NCBI GenBank assembly: GCA_023807065.1
Contig: JAJJLU010000003.1
Location: 24,631 to 88,630, forward strand
Length of the DNA stretch: 64,000 bases
Origin: Isotricha intestinalis
Taxonomy: Eukaryota; Ciliophora; Litostomatea; Vestibuliferida; Isotrichidae
Direction of reading: 5' to 3'
Shown here: piece after piece, positions 51,621-60,807 of the stretch
Layout: each line of letters opens with the position of its first letter
How positions within the stretch are numbered: the first letter of the stretch is position 1
The notes under the pieces: generated by a model
The model's input: only the letters and a program-made list of their open reading frames with translations
What the model was told of the DNA's origin: nothing
Databases searched by the model: none
Translations under genes and position numbers: made by a program

Positions 51621-51915
51621 TTTTTTGCTTTTTATTTTTATTTATTTATTATGTTATTTATATTTATTCATTTATTTTTTTATTTTATTTGTATTAAAAA
51701 ATGATTTAAATAAAATATGAAAAAAATAAAAAAATTTAAATATAAAATAAAATATAAAAATAACATAAAATAATTACATATAAAATAATATATAAAAAAA
51801 GACATAAAAATCACTAAACCCAAATCCAAAATATGCAATTAAAAAAATAAAAAATATCTTTGAAATTATAAAATAAAAAAAACGAATAAATAAAAAATAT
51901 AAATTAAAAAAGAAA

Positions 51916-53193
51916 ATGTCTCAACAATGTTTTCTTTGTGAGGGAAGAGGTCAAACCTCTGAATTCCCAAACAATCAGGGGAGAAAATTTGAATGTATAT
52001 CATGTAAAGGGGCAAAAATGATTCCAAATACCTATTTAAAGTGCCCTCATTGTGATCATGGATTAGATTATCCATGGCCTAACAAACAAGGAAATCCTCA
52101 AAAATGTAAATTATGTTCAGGCCTCTCATACATAACAACACCTTTAATCCCTTGTCTTAAATGCGATGGTCGAGGTAAACAATATCCATATAATAACTTC
52201 CAAGGAAATCCTACTGAGTGTAATGGATGTAATGGAAAAGGTTATGTTCTCCCTGGAAGTCAAATTAATGTTCAAGGAATGCAAAAGTGCTTTAGATGCG
52301 AGGGTGACGGAAGAATTTATCAATATGAAAATAAATCAGGAGAAGGAAGAGAATGTGTCACTTGTCTTGGATTTAAATTTATTCATCCATTTTTTAAGAG
52401 ATGCTTAAAATGTAATGGAAGTGGATATGATTATCCTTGGCCTAACAAACAAGGAAATAAATACGAATGTAAATTATGTAAAGGGAAAGGTGTTGTTCAA
52501 GGGATTTTTGAAAAATGTGGGAAATGTAATGGAGATGGAAAAATTTATCCTTATGAAAATAAACAAGGAAATCCTAGTGATTGTGATTGTTGTCATGATG
52601 AAGGATATATTTATAAAGGGAATGATACTAATATGGGAAATCAACCTGGTTTTAATAATATGGGAAATCAACCTGGATTTAATAATATGGGAAATCAACA
52701 AGGTTTTAATAATATGGGAAATCAACCTGGTTTTAATAATATGGGAAATCAACCTGGTTTTAATAATATGGGAAATCAATATCAACAAGCATTTAATAAT
52801 ATGGGGAATAATAATATGGGAAATCAACCTGTATTTAATAATAATATGGGTAATCAACAACAAATTCAACCTAATTATAATAATATGGGATTTCAACCTG
52901 GATTTAATAATAATATGGGTAATCAACAACAAATTCAACCAAATTATAATAATATGGGAAATCAACCTGTATTTAATAATAATATGGGGAATCAACAGCA
53001 AATTCAACCTAATTATAATAATATGGGATTTCAACCTGGATTAAATAATAATGGGAAAACAGATAACTGTGGGTATCAAGGAGGTGAAGGTTTACAACCT
53101 AATATTGTTTATCAACAATATCCTATTCAACCTAATGATTTTAATAATCAACCTTATAATATTAATCAATATCCTAATCCTAATTTGAAATAA
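51916..53193 (+). CDS. CxxC-repeat (DnaJ zinc-finger-like) protein with MGNQPGFNN tail repeats
   Basis: In this 425-aa protein residues 1-235 hold twelve CxxC knuckles, several in the CxxCxGxG form (CFLCEGRG, CLKCDGRG, CNGCNGKG, CFRCEGDG, CLKCNGSG, CKLCKGKG, CGKCNGDG). They fall in six pairs separated by a conserved Y-P-(W/Y)-x-N-K-Q-G linker. CxxCxGxG is the zinc motif of DnaJ-type chaperones, but no J domain exists here, so the protein may bind unfolded chains or RNA. Residues 236-380 are tandem repeats of MGNQPGFNN and a longer MGNQQQIQPNYNN variant, a low-complexity Gly/Asn/Gln segment that could promote self-assembly. The first half is less AT-rich than its surroundings. Confidence 0.85.
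   Translation: MSQQCFLCEGRGQTSEFPNNQGRKFECISCKGAKMIPNTYLKCPHCDHGLDYPWPNKQGNPQKCKLCSGLSYITTPLIPCLKCDGRGKQYPYNNFQGNPTECNGCNGKGYVLPGSQINVQGMQKCFRCEGDGRIYQYENKSGEGRECVTCLGFKFIHPFFKRCLKCNGSGYDYPWPNKQGNKYECKLCKGKGVVQGIFEKCGKCNGDGKIYPYENKQGNPSDCDCCHDEGYIYKGNDTNMGNQPGFNNMGNQPGFNNMGNQQGFNNMGNQPGFNNMGNQPGFNNMGNQYQQAFNNMGNNNMGNQPVFNNNMGNQQQIQPNYNNMGFQPGFNNNMGNQQQIQPNYNNMGNQPVFNNNMGNQQQIQPNYNNMGFQPGLNNNGKTDNCGYQGGEGLQPNIVYQQYPIQPNDFNNQPYNINQYPNPNLK
52632..53040 (+). repeat. Tandem coding repeat (27-30-base unit, MGNQPGFNN)
   Basis: The first part has near-identical units encoding NMGNQPGFN. The second part has longer units of about 60-70 bases alternating MGNQPVFNN, MGNQQQIQPNYNN and MGFQPGFNN. Strong nucleotide similarity between units indicates recent expansion. 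Confidence 0.85.
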
Positions 53194-53245
53194 ATTCATA
53201 AATTTTAATTTGAATAATTTATACTTTCTGTTTATTTAATTATTT

Positions 53246-54403
53246 TTAATTTGAATTACTTTCACTTTCCTCAATCATATGTCCTTTAATTGCAGCACCA
53301 ATAGCAATTACTTCATCTGGATTTAATGATTTCCATATATTTATTTGAGAATCAAAAAAACGTATTATCTCTTCTTGTATTTTTGGTATTCTTGAAAAAC
53401 CTCCAATAAGAACTAAATCTTTTATTTCATTTTTTTGTAAATTTGATTGCAATAAAGTATTTTTTAGGCATTCTATACATTTATCAAATAAATCTTTATT
53501 TGAATTTTCAAAATCTTCTCTTGATAATACAAAGTAAAAATCTTCATTATTAATAAATGAATCTAAATTTATTATTATTTCTTTGAAAGAAGAATAATGA
53601 ATTTTAATATTTTCCAATTCCAATTTAAATTTCCTTAAGGCTTTTTTGTTGTTAGAAATATCAATATCTGTTTCTTCTTCAAATTTTTTTATACAATAAT
53701 TTATTAATAAAGTATCAAACTCATCATTAAAAAGCAATAAATCAGAATTTATTGATTTAAGAGAATATTTTTTATTATTAATTTCAAGAATAGAAATATC
53801 TAATTTTCTTCCTATATCAAAAATACATATATTTCTTTTCTCTATTCTATTTTCAAAAAAATTATAAGCCAATAAAGCAGCATATGGTTCATCAATTATT
53901 TGAACATTTAGACTTGCAATTTTACATGCTTCTTCTATAGCTTCTTTTTGAAGTTTAGAAAAATAAATTGGAACTGTTATTACCACATCTTTTACTTTTT
54001 CTCCTAAAAAATTTTCTGCATTTTCCTTTATATTTTCTAATATAATTGATAATATTTGTTCTGGATGAAATTTCTTTTCTTGATTTTTATATTCAACACA
54101 TATTAATATTTTATCATTATTATCTTTTTCTAATTTAAATGGCCATAAATTTTTATTTTTTTGAATTATTGTATCACTAAATTTTTTCCCAATTAATTGT
54201 TTAATATAATTAATAGTGTTTTTATCATTTTTTATTATAGATTTTTTTGCTTCATTTCCAATTTTAATAGAATTGTTAAAAGTTATAATAGATGGAGTAA
54301 TTCTTTCTCCTAAATTATTAGGAATTATTTCAACTTTATTGTTCCTCCAAACTCCTACACAATATTTGCTTCTTCCTAAATCAATTCCTATTTTCTTTTT
54401 CAT
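53246..54403 (-). CDS. Hsp70-like protein reduced to the nucleotide-binding domain
   Basis: This 385-aa protein aligns with the whole Hsp70 ATPase domain and then stops (GFSRIPKIQEEIIRFF...EVIAIGAAIKGHMIEES), with no substrate-binding domain. The phosphate-1 loop IDLGTTYS is IDLGRSKYC, and phosphate-2 DLGGGTFD is DIGRKLDIS, so three residues that normally contact nucleotide are lost. It keeps LWPFKLEKDNNDKILICVEYKNQEKKFHPEQ, closely matching the two full-length Hsp70s of this cluster, so it derives from the same local lineage. It is either a pseudochaperone or a regulator. A clean frame of 385 codons suggests it is still under selection. Confidence 0.85.
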   Translation of the reverse strand: MKKKIGIDLGRSKYCVGVWRNNKVEIIPNNLGERITPSIITFNNSIKIGNEAKKSIIKNDKNTINYIKQLIGKKFSDTIIQKNKNLWPFKLEKDNNDKILICVEYKNQEKKFHPEQILSIILENIKENAENFLGEKVKDVVITVPIYFSKLQKEAIEEACKIASLNVQIIDEPYAALLAYNFFENRIEKRNICIFDIGRKLDISILEINNKKYSLKSINSDLLLFNDEFDTLLINYCIKKFEEETDIDISNNKKALRKFKLELENIKIHYSSFKEIIINLDSFINNEDFYFVLSREDFENSNKDLFDKCIECLKNTLLQSNLQKNEIKDLVLIGGFSRIPKIQEEIIRFFDSQINIWKSLNPDEVIAIGAAIKGHMIEESESNSN

Positions 54404-54649
54404 AATTATATTATTATTAAAACAATTAATTGTTGAAAATCAAACTTATTAATTAAAAGAAATCTATAATTAATTATCATTTTATATCATAAGTATAATT
54501 TTTTTAATTTTTTTATTTAATATGATTAATAATTTAGAAACAACCTTTTTTTAATTTTAATACATATAAAAAATTATAATATAACATCTAAATAAAAAGG
54601 TTTCTCAAAGAAAAAAAAGGAACTGAAAAACATAAGAATTAATATTTCT

Positions 54650-55297
54650 TTACTCTGCATTGATCAAAATATTAAGTTGCCCTAAAAAAGAGCAAATAGG
54701 GCAACATAATCTTTTCATTAGAAAATTAGTAATATGATCTTCATGGAAAATATGGTTACAAGGTAAAACAATAATTTTATCATCTTTTATAAAATTTTCC
54801 ATACAAAGAAAACAAGATTTATCTCCAAGTTGTAATTTATCAGGATCTTCAATATGTCCTCTAGGTAATTTTGATAATAAAACTGTAGCTTTAACTACTC
54901 TTATCATTGAACTCATATTTAATCCTATATTTTCTTCTTCTGATTTTTCTACTTCTTTTTTAAATTCTTCTGGATTTTTTATTGATTGAGAAAATCTTTT
55001 ATCAAAATCTTCTTTTTTTATTTTATTACTTTCTTCTCTTAATTTGCTCACTATTTCTGTGTTTTTTAATTCTGCTATTTTCTCATTTGAATTTTTTGAA
55101 TTCTCTAGATGACTTTTATATGCATCATTATTTAATATATCAATAAGTATCTTTTGAAATAATGGTACTCCTGAGTCATTTCCTTCTTTTTTTGGACATT
55201 CTTTGTTAATATGATCCATTTTGCGTAAACGAGGCATTTTTTCATTACATTTTGGACATGTAAAAAAATTTGGATCCTTTGAATTTTTTGAATCCAT
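54650..55297 (-). CDS. RING-finger protein (putative E3 ubiquitin ligase)
   Basis: This protein is 215 aa from the ATG at 55297; the frame extends to a TTG at 55327, which I reject as a start. An N-terminal zinc-knuckle-like CPKCNEKMPRLRKMDHINKEC (about 11-31) is followed by a helical linker. A C-terminal RING lies at about 157-203: CFLCMENFIKDDKIIVLPCNHIFHEDHITNFLMKRLCCPIC, of the C3H2C3 type with a one-residue variation. Such proteins recruit an E2 to ubiquitinate substrates. The N-terminal finger may bind ubiquitin or the target. The stop is TAA. Confidence 0.88.
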   Translation of the reverse strand: MDSKNSKDPNFFTCPKCNEKMPRLRKMDHINKECPKKEGNDSGVPLFQKILIDILNNDAYKSHLENSKNSNEKIAELKNTEIVSKLREESNKIKKEDFDKRFSQSIKNPEEFKKEVEKSEEENIGLNMSSMIRVVKATVLLSKLPRGHIEDPDKLQLGDKSCFLCMENFIKDDKIIVLPCNHIFHEDHITNFLMKRLCCPICSFLGQLNILINAE

Positions 55298-55397
55298 TTT
55301 TTTTGTTTTTTTAATTTCAATTTGCAATTTCTGTTTTTTAATCTATTTTTTTATATTTAATTAATTGTTCTTTTAATTAGTTTTTTTTAATGTTTTT

Positions 55398-57038
55398 TTA
55401 TATATAATTAGATTGTTTAATTGAAATTAAATTTTTTTTGCCTTTTTTTTGTTTGTTTATTTTTTCTTCTATCTTTTCAGTTTGGGTTTTTAAAATAAGA
55501 ATCATATTTAAGTAACATTCATTAAAATATATTTCTTTTAGTTTACTTTTTGCTATTTCTTTATGTGTTGATATTTTATCTCCAATCATTTTTGAAATAA
55601 AATTATTTTTTTTGTCATAAAAATAACAATTTTCAAAGATTAATTTTTCAACATAAGGTGTTATTCTAATAATTTCTTTAATTAAAATAAAATCATTATT
55701 AGAGAAGAATAAACTTCTAATACATAATTTAATTTCTTTTATATTGTTAAATTTAACACAATTATCTAAATTATATGTAATAAGTGTTAAATATGTTGCA
55801 TATATAATCATATATTTTAAATCATTCTTATCTTCAAATAATAAAAATTGAAATAATATTGGAAGACTGATTTCGCTGGTATTATTTTTTATTGTATCTA
55901 AATAGAATATCACATATTCATAATAGAATTGTTTAAAAAAATCATTTTCTAAAGTATATTTTCCTGTATTAAGAAAATATTTTCCGTTTTTAATATAATA
56001 TTCAATATTATTCTCTAAAATAATTGTTAAATTTTTATGGTTAAATCCAAGTGCAATATTTCCAAATTCATAATTTAATTTAATCGGAATTGTTTTAAAA
56101 TTTTCATTTTGACATATTATATTATTTATTAAACTTTCTTCTTTAGAATATATTTGATAAAATTTTGAAATAAAATCAAATTGAGAATTTTTAGGTTTTG
56201 TTATATTAACATTTATTACTCCTCTTTTATCTAAATTGTCAATAAAATTTTCTATTTCTTCATTATTACTATTATTAAAATCACAATGAATCATTTTCAA
56301 AGATGAACCAAAGGATAAAGATTCAGAAATAACTTTTAATAATTGTTGAGATAGAATATTTGTTCCAAAAATTATGCAATTCATAAGTTTTGTTTTAGAT
56401 AAAAAATTCTCATATAAATCAATATTCTCTTTATTTATTCCTGAATAAATAGATAATTTCTTTAATTTATCTGGAATTAATAATTTTTCAAACATTAATT
56501 TTAAAAAATGTTGAGAAATTCCTCCTTCTAAATATAATTCCTCAATATTACATAAACAATGTTCTATTAAATTTATCTTAATATCAATTGAAAAATTCAT
56601 AATATGTATCACATTAATTTTTGTGTGAAATTGAATATATTTCATTAAATCTAAAACAAATAATTTTTTAACTTCAGGTGAATCATTTCTTAATGAAGTT
56701 ATTTCATCAAAAGTAATTGAATTTCTTAAATTATTTTTTAAAATGAAATTAATAATATAATTCCTTTCTTTTTTAATTGAAATTTTATCAAATGATTGAA
56801 AATATGAATAAATATCATTTAAAAGTGAAAAAATTTTTGATTTATTTTTTTTTAATTTTTGTAAACTGTTTTTTGGAAAATCACTTCTTTCTTTGAGTAT
56901 TTTAAATAAAATTTTATTCATACTTATTCTAAAATATTCTATTGGAAATAAAAAATCAAAAATATAAGAGATTAAATATCTATTTCTATAATTATTGAAA
57001 AATGAAGTTGATTTACTTCTTTTTTTACTTGATAACAT
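55398..57038 (-). CDS. Leucine-rich, possible F-box/LRR-type protein
   Basis: This 546-aa protein has an N-terminus (about 14-45, RNRYLISYIFDFLFPIEYFRISMNKILFKIL) that resembles an F-box-like helix set. Leucine-rich-repeat-like segments follow: NIEELYLEGGISQHFLKLMFEKL, DKLKKLSIYSGINKENIDLYENFL, SLKMIHCDFNNSNNEEIENF, NIKEIKLCIRSLFFSNNDFILIKEI, YVEKLIFENCYFYD. The spacing is irregular, so the LRR call is tentative. If correct, it could be a substrate adaptor of an SCF ubiquitin ligase, in line with two other ubiquitin-ligase genes in the window. The protein has a basic Lys-rich C-terminus. Confidence 0.7.
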   Translation of the reverse strand: MLSSKKRSKSTSFFNNYRNRYLISYIFDFLFPIEYFRISMNKILFKILKERSDFPKNSLQKLKKNKSKIFSLLNDIYSYFQSFDKISIKKERNYIINFILKNNLRNSITFDEITSLRNDSPEVKKLFVLDLMKYIQFHTKINVIHIMNFSIDIKINLIEHCLCNIEELYLEGGISQHFLKLMFEKLLIPDKLKKLSIYSGINKENIDLYENFLSKTKLMNCIIFGTNILSQQLLKVISESLSFGSSLKMIHCDFNNSNNEEIENFIDNLDKRGVINVNITKPKNSQFDFISKFYQIYSKEESLINNIICQNENFKTIPIKLNYEFGNIALGFNHKNLTIILENNIEYYIKNGKYFLNTGKYTLENDFFKQFYYEYVIFYLDTIKNNTSEISLPILFQFLLFEDKNDLKYMIIYATYLTLITYNLDNCVKFNNIKEIKLCIRSLFFSNNDFILIKEIIRITPYVEKLIFENCYFYDKKNNFISKMIGDKISTHKEIAKSKLKEIYFNECYLNMILILKTQTEKIEEKINKQKKGKKNLISIKQSNYI

Positions 57039-57218
57039 TTTGAAATTTAATTAATATTATATTTATATATTTTCCAATTTAAAAGTATTATTATAATTAT
57101 TTTATATATTGAAAAAATGTCAAAAAATCTTCTTTTTAAATATTTTTAATTTAAATTTTTTAATTGAATTAAAATAGAGACAAATTAATAAATATAACTA
57201 TTTTCTTAAATTCATAAA

Positions 57219-59144
57219 ATGGAAAAAAAAAGCGTTGGAATAAAACCAACAAGTTACTACATTGGAATTGACCTTGGTACAACATATTCATGTGTAGCAG
57301 TCTATAGAAATGGAAATGTAGAAATAATACCGAATCAAATGGGAGAAAGAACAATGCCATCAGTTGTATCTTTCACAGAAAATGGAAGATTAATTGGTAA
57401 AGAAGCAAAAAAACAAATAACAAAGAATTATAAAAATACAATATATGATGTAAAAAGATTAATTGGAAGGAATTATAGTGATCCTATAGTTCAGGAAGAT
57501 ATGAAATTATGGCCATTTAAATTAGAAAAAGATAATAAGGATAAAATATTAATATGTGTTGAATATAATAAACAAGAAAAAAAATTTTATCCAGAACAAA
57601 TATCAGCAATGATATTAGAAAGATTAAAAGAATATGCAGAAGATTATTTAAATACAAAAATAAAAGATGCAGTAATAACAGTTCCTGCATATTTTAATAA
57701 TATACAAAGACAAGCAACAATAGATGCAGGAAGAATAGCAGGATTAAATGTGATTAAAATTATAAATGAACCAACAGCAGCCGCTATTGCTTATGGATTA
57801 AATGAAAAAATACAAGGTAAAAGAAATATATGTATTTTTGATTTAGGAGGAGGAACATTTGATGTTACTATTTTAGAAATTAATGATAATAAATTTAGTG
57901 TTAAAGCTACTGGAGGTGATACTCATTTAGGAGGAGAAGATTTTGATAATTTACTTATTAAATTTTGTATGAAAGAATTCAAAAAAGAACATAACATTGA
58001 TTTACAATATGATCAAAAAGCAATTAGAAAATTAAAAGTAGTTGCAGAAGAATGTAAAAAAGAATTATCAGAATCATTAGAATCTTATTTAGAAGTAGAT
58101 TCATTAGTAAAAAATATAGATTTTGGAATAAATATATTAAGAGCAGATTTCGAGAAAGAATGTAAAATATTATCGAAGTGTATAAATGTATTAAATAATA
58201 CATTAAAAGATTCAGGTTTATCAAAAGGAGAAATAGATGATATAGTATTAGTAGGAGGATCAACAAGAATTCCATATGTTCAAAAAATGTTATCAGATTT
58301 TTTTGGAGGAGAAAAAAAATTATTAAAAAAAATAAATGCAGATGAAGCTGTAGCTTATGGAGCTGCAATTGAAGCTGCTTTACATAATGATGAACAAAAA
58401 TATGATTTAAGAGAATTAGAAGTTATTGATGTTTGTCCTTTAAGTTTAGGGATGAAAGTGGAAGGAGATTTAATGGCAGTAATTATTAAAAGAAATACTC
58501 CTATTCCTTGTGAAAAAACAGAAAGTTTTATTACTGTTCATGATAATCAAACTTCTATTTCTATTGAAGTTTATGAAGGAGAAAGACAATTAGTTAAAGA
58601 TAATTTATTCTTAGATAATTTTTCTATTAATAATCTTACTAAAAGAAAAAGAGGTGAAACTGGAATTTATGTTACTTTTGCTATTGATAAAGATTATTCT
58701 ATTTTAAATGTTACCGCAAAAGAACAAAAAGAGAGAATTATACAAAATGATGAAGATGATAGTCTAGAAAAAGTATTAAAGAAAAAAAATCTACAAAGAA
58801 TAAATATCGAAGAAATAAATATTAAAAAAATAGATAATATTGAAACTCGTGAAATTACAAGAAAAAAAAGAAATGAAATGGAAATTGAAAGAATGATACA
58901 AGAAGGATTATCTATGAAAAATAAAGATTTAGAAAAGAGAACAATAATTGAAAAAATAAATAAACTTAAAGGAATTTTATATGATCTGAAAAATGAAAAT
59001 AATCCTCTTTATGAAGATAATAGGAATATAATTGATAAAAAAGTTAATCAAATAAAATCATGGTTAGAAAATCATCAAAATGATAATATTAATGCCTATG
59101 AGGAAAAAATTAAAGAAATCAATGATTTTATTGAATTGTTGTAA
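57219..59144 (+). CDS. Hsp70 family chaperone, divergent C-terminus (copy A)
   Basis: This 641-aa protein has a complete ATPase domain at about 12-395 (GIDLGTTYSCVAVY, VKRLIGRNYSDP, INEPTAAAIAYGL, DLGGGTFDVTILEI, GGDTHLGGEDFDN, VLVGGSTRIPYVQKM) with all nucleotide contacts. The substrate-binding beta domain (about 405-520: VIDVCPLSLGMKVEGDLMAVIIKRNTPIP) and helical lid are shorter and divergent. It has no signal peptide or ER motif and no cytosolic EEVD end, so its compartment is uncertain, probably cytosol. Bases 57422-57953 are identical to the second Hsp70 gene at 60990-61521. No heat-shock element was seen upstream. Confidence 0.93.
   Translation: MEKKSVGIKPTSYYIGIDLGTTYSCVAVYRNGNVEIIPNQMGERTMPSVVSFTENGRLIGKEAKKQITKNYKNTIYDVKRLIGRNYSDPIVQEDMKLWPFKLEKDNKDKILICVEYNKQEKKFYPEQISAMILERLKEYAEDYLNTKIKDAVITVPAYFNNIQRQATIDAGRIAGLNVIKIINEPTAAAIAYGLNEKIQGKRNICIFDLGGGTFDVTILEINDNKFSVKATGGDTHLGGEDFDNLLIKFCMKEFKKEHNIDLQYDQKAIRKLKVVAEECKKELSESLESYLEVDSLVKNIDFGINILRADFEKECKILSKCINVLNNTLKDSGLSKGEIDDIVLVGGSTRIPYVQKMLSDFFGGEKKLLKKINADEAVAYGAAIEAALHNDEQKYDLRELEVIDVCPLSLGMKVEGDLMAVIIKRNTPIPCEKTESFITVHDNQTSISIEVYEGERQLVKDNLFLDNFSINNLTKRKRGETGIYVTFAIDKDYSILNVTAKEQKERIIQNDEDDSLEKVLKKKNLQRINIEEINIKKIDNIETREITRKKRNEMEIERMIQEGLSMKNKDLEKRTIIEKINKLKGILYDLKNENNPLYEDNRNIIDKKVNQIKSWLENHQNDNINAYEEKIKEINDFIELL
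57422..57953 (+). repeat. 532-bp tract identical to 60990-61521
   Basis: Base-by-base comparison of the two Hsp70 genes shows no difference over these 532 bases, including every synonymous position, although both flanks are strongly diverged. Copy 2 is offset by 3568 bases. Confidence 0.95.
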
Positions 59145-59259
59145 AATTATTTATCAATTTGAAACTAGAAGGATAAATAAGTGAAAATTCTTTTTATCTT
59201 ATTTGAAAAAAAATAAATATATTTATTAAAAGTTAAAACTTAAATAATTAAAATAATTT

Positions 59260-59943
59260 TCATTTCTTAAAAATTAGAGCGCATAAACACAATAATAAAA
59301 GAAAAACATATAAAAAAAAGGAAAAAAAAATACTTCCATAAGGGAGAAACTGTATAAATCTAAGGGAGACTAACTCAATAAAAGAATCATCTTCTAATTC
59401 TAAATAATCAATAATAATAAATCCAATTATAATAATATAAACTTCAATTACACTAAAAGCAATTCCAAATAAAAAATATTTATTCCAAATAAAAAAAGAA
59501 AAAACACCTAAAAATATTATTATTGAAATAAATTGAATCAGTAATAAATAAGGAAAAGAAGGATTTTTAGAATTAAATGAATAAATTGATAAAATAATAA
59601 ACCATAAAGAAGAAAATAAATAGAAATAAAAAAAAATATAATATAAAGAATAATTCAAAATAAAAAGATTAAAAGCCATCATTCCTATAATTTGAAAAAA
59701 GTAAATAATTTGATATTTTTTTTTTTCAAATAAGAAAATACAACTTGATACAGTTAAAATTATTAAACATATAATAACTAATAAAAAATCAGGGATAAAT
59801 TTATATAAATTTTTGAATTTAAAAATATTTAGAGTGACAAAACCTATTAATTCTTGAATAAAAAATAATATCCAAGTTTTATAAATATCGCTTCCTTTAA
59901 GAATGAAAAATGATCCTAAAGAAATTTTCTCATTTTTTTCCAT
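59260..59943 (-). CDS. Seven-TM protein, possibly Bax inhibitor-1 (TMBIM) like
   Basis: This 227-aa protein is almost all membrane segments (about seven, from residues 25 to 225). The pattern SSLWFIILSIYSFNSKNPSF and a late YIIIIGFIIIDYLELEDDSFIELVSLRFIQF match the layout of TMBIM/Bax inhibitor-1 proteins ('...TIYAFQTK...' and '...D..L.LY.D...L'), which regulate ER Ca2+ leak and cell death. The match is weak, so the gene is safely only a small multi-pass membrane protein. It lies between two Hsp70 genes but on the opposite strand. The stop is TGA. Confidence 0.6.
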   Translation of the reverse strand: MEKNEKISLGSFFILKGSDIYKTWILFFIQELIGFVTLNIFKFKNLYKFIPDFLLVIICLIILTVSSCIFLFEKKKYQIIYFFQIIGMMAFNLFILNYSLYYIFFYFYLFSSLWFIILSIYSFNSKNPSFPYLLLIQFISIIIFLGVFSFFIWNKYFLFGIAFSVIEVYIIIIGFIIIDYLELEDDSFIELVSLRFIQFLPYGSIFFSFFLYVFLLLLCLCALIFKK

Positions 59944-60092
59944 TTTCCAAATTTAATTCTGAAATATATAACAATAATTTAAAAACAATTATATAAAAAA
60001 ATAAAATCATAAATAAACTTATTAATAAAAAAGTGTGTAAAATTTTTAAAATAATAAATAAAAAAGATAGATAATAATTTAAGTAATTAAAA

Positions 60093-60480
60093 ATGAAAGA
60101 ATTTGGAATAGCAATTGATTTCTGAAAATTAATGACTCATCTATGGGAAGTTTCAATGAAAAAGATAGAATAATAGGTAACGCAACGAAATATCAATTAT
60201 ATAAAAAACATGAAAAAATAATAGTTGATACAAAAAGATGGGTTTAAAATTATAATTAAAACAACAGCAGCCGCTATTCCTTATGGATTAAATGAAAAAA
60301 TACAAGGTAAAAGAAATATATGTATTCATTTGATATTAATTTTTTAGAAATTAATAATAATAAATTTACTGTTAAAGCTACTGGAAGTTATCCAATAATC
60401 AAAAAGCTAAAAAAAGATTAAAAATACATTGTGAAAATAAAAAAAAAGGAATTCTCTTTTCAAATTGAAAATACAATATA
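60093..60480 (+). pseudogene. Hsp70 pseudogene, heavily deleted
   Basis: ATG at 60093 gives MKEFGIAID, then a frameshifted stretch DRIIGNATKYQLYKKHEKII that matches residues 49-68 of the intact gene downstream. A jump follows to TTAAAIPYGLNEKIQGKRN (60260-60318), with only one mismatch over some 65 bases to the conversion tract. A further jump reaches NNQKAKKRLKIHCENK (60394-60440), which matches copy B and not copy A. Internal deletions remove most of the ATPase domain and all of the substrate-binding domain. It is clearly a decayed copy of the downstream gene. Confidence 0.85.
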
Positions 60481-60807
60481 TATTTAGAAAATTGTTGAAC
60501 CAAGGCCAATTCTAATAAAATATTTAATTGGTTTTATTTCAATCTTATTTTTCTCCATTTTATTAATTAGTTGATTATATATTATTATTTGTGCTTTAAT
60601 TATATTAAAAACAGTTTATTTCTATGGTTAATTAAATTATTTTACAAAATATTCATTTAGACCAAATTTTAATATGTTAAATTTTTGATTAAATAAATTT
60701 AAAATAATATAAATTTTTATGTTAATATTTTTAAATCATAACAATTTATTAAATTTTTATTAATTTTTGAATTTTTATTTCAAATAAAAACACCTTTTTA
60801 GAAAGGT

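Noticed and set aside
52474..53034. Long minus-strand and second-frame ORFs opposite the MGNQ repeat
   Set aside because: They are shadows of the tandem coding repeat and consist of monotonous Ile/His or Ile/Trp repeats.
55298..55327. Upstream extension of the RING protein from a TTG codon
   Set aside because: Same reason. The ATG at 55297 gives the natural start before the first zinc knuckle.
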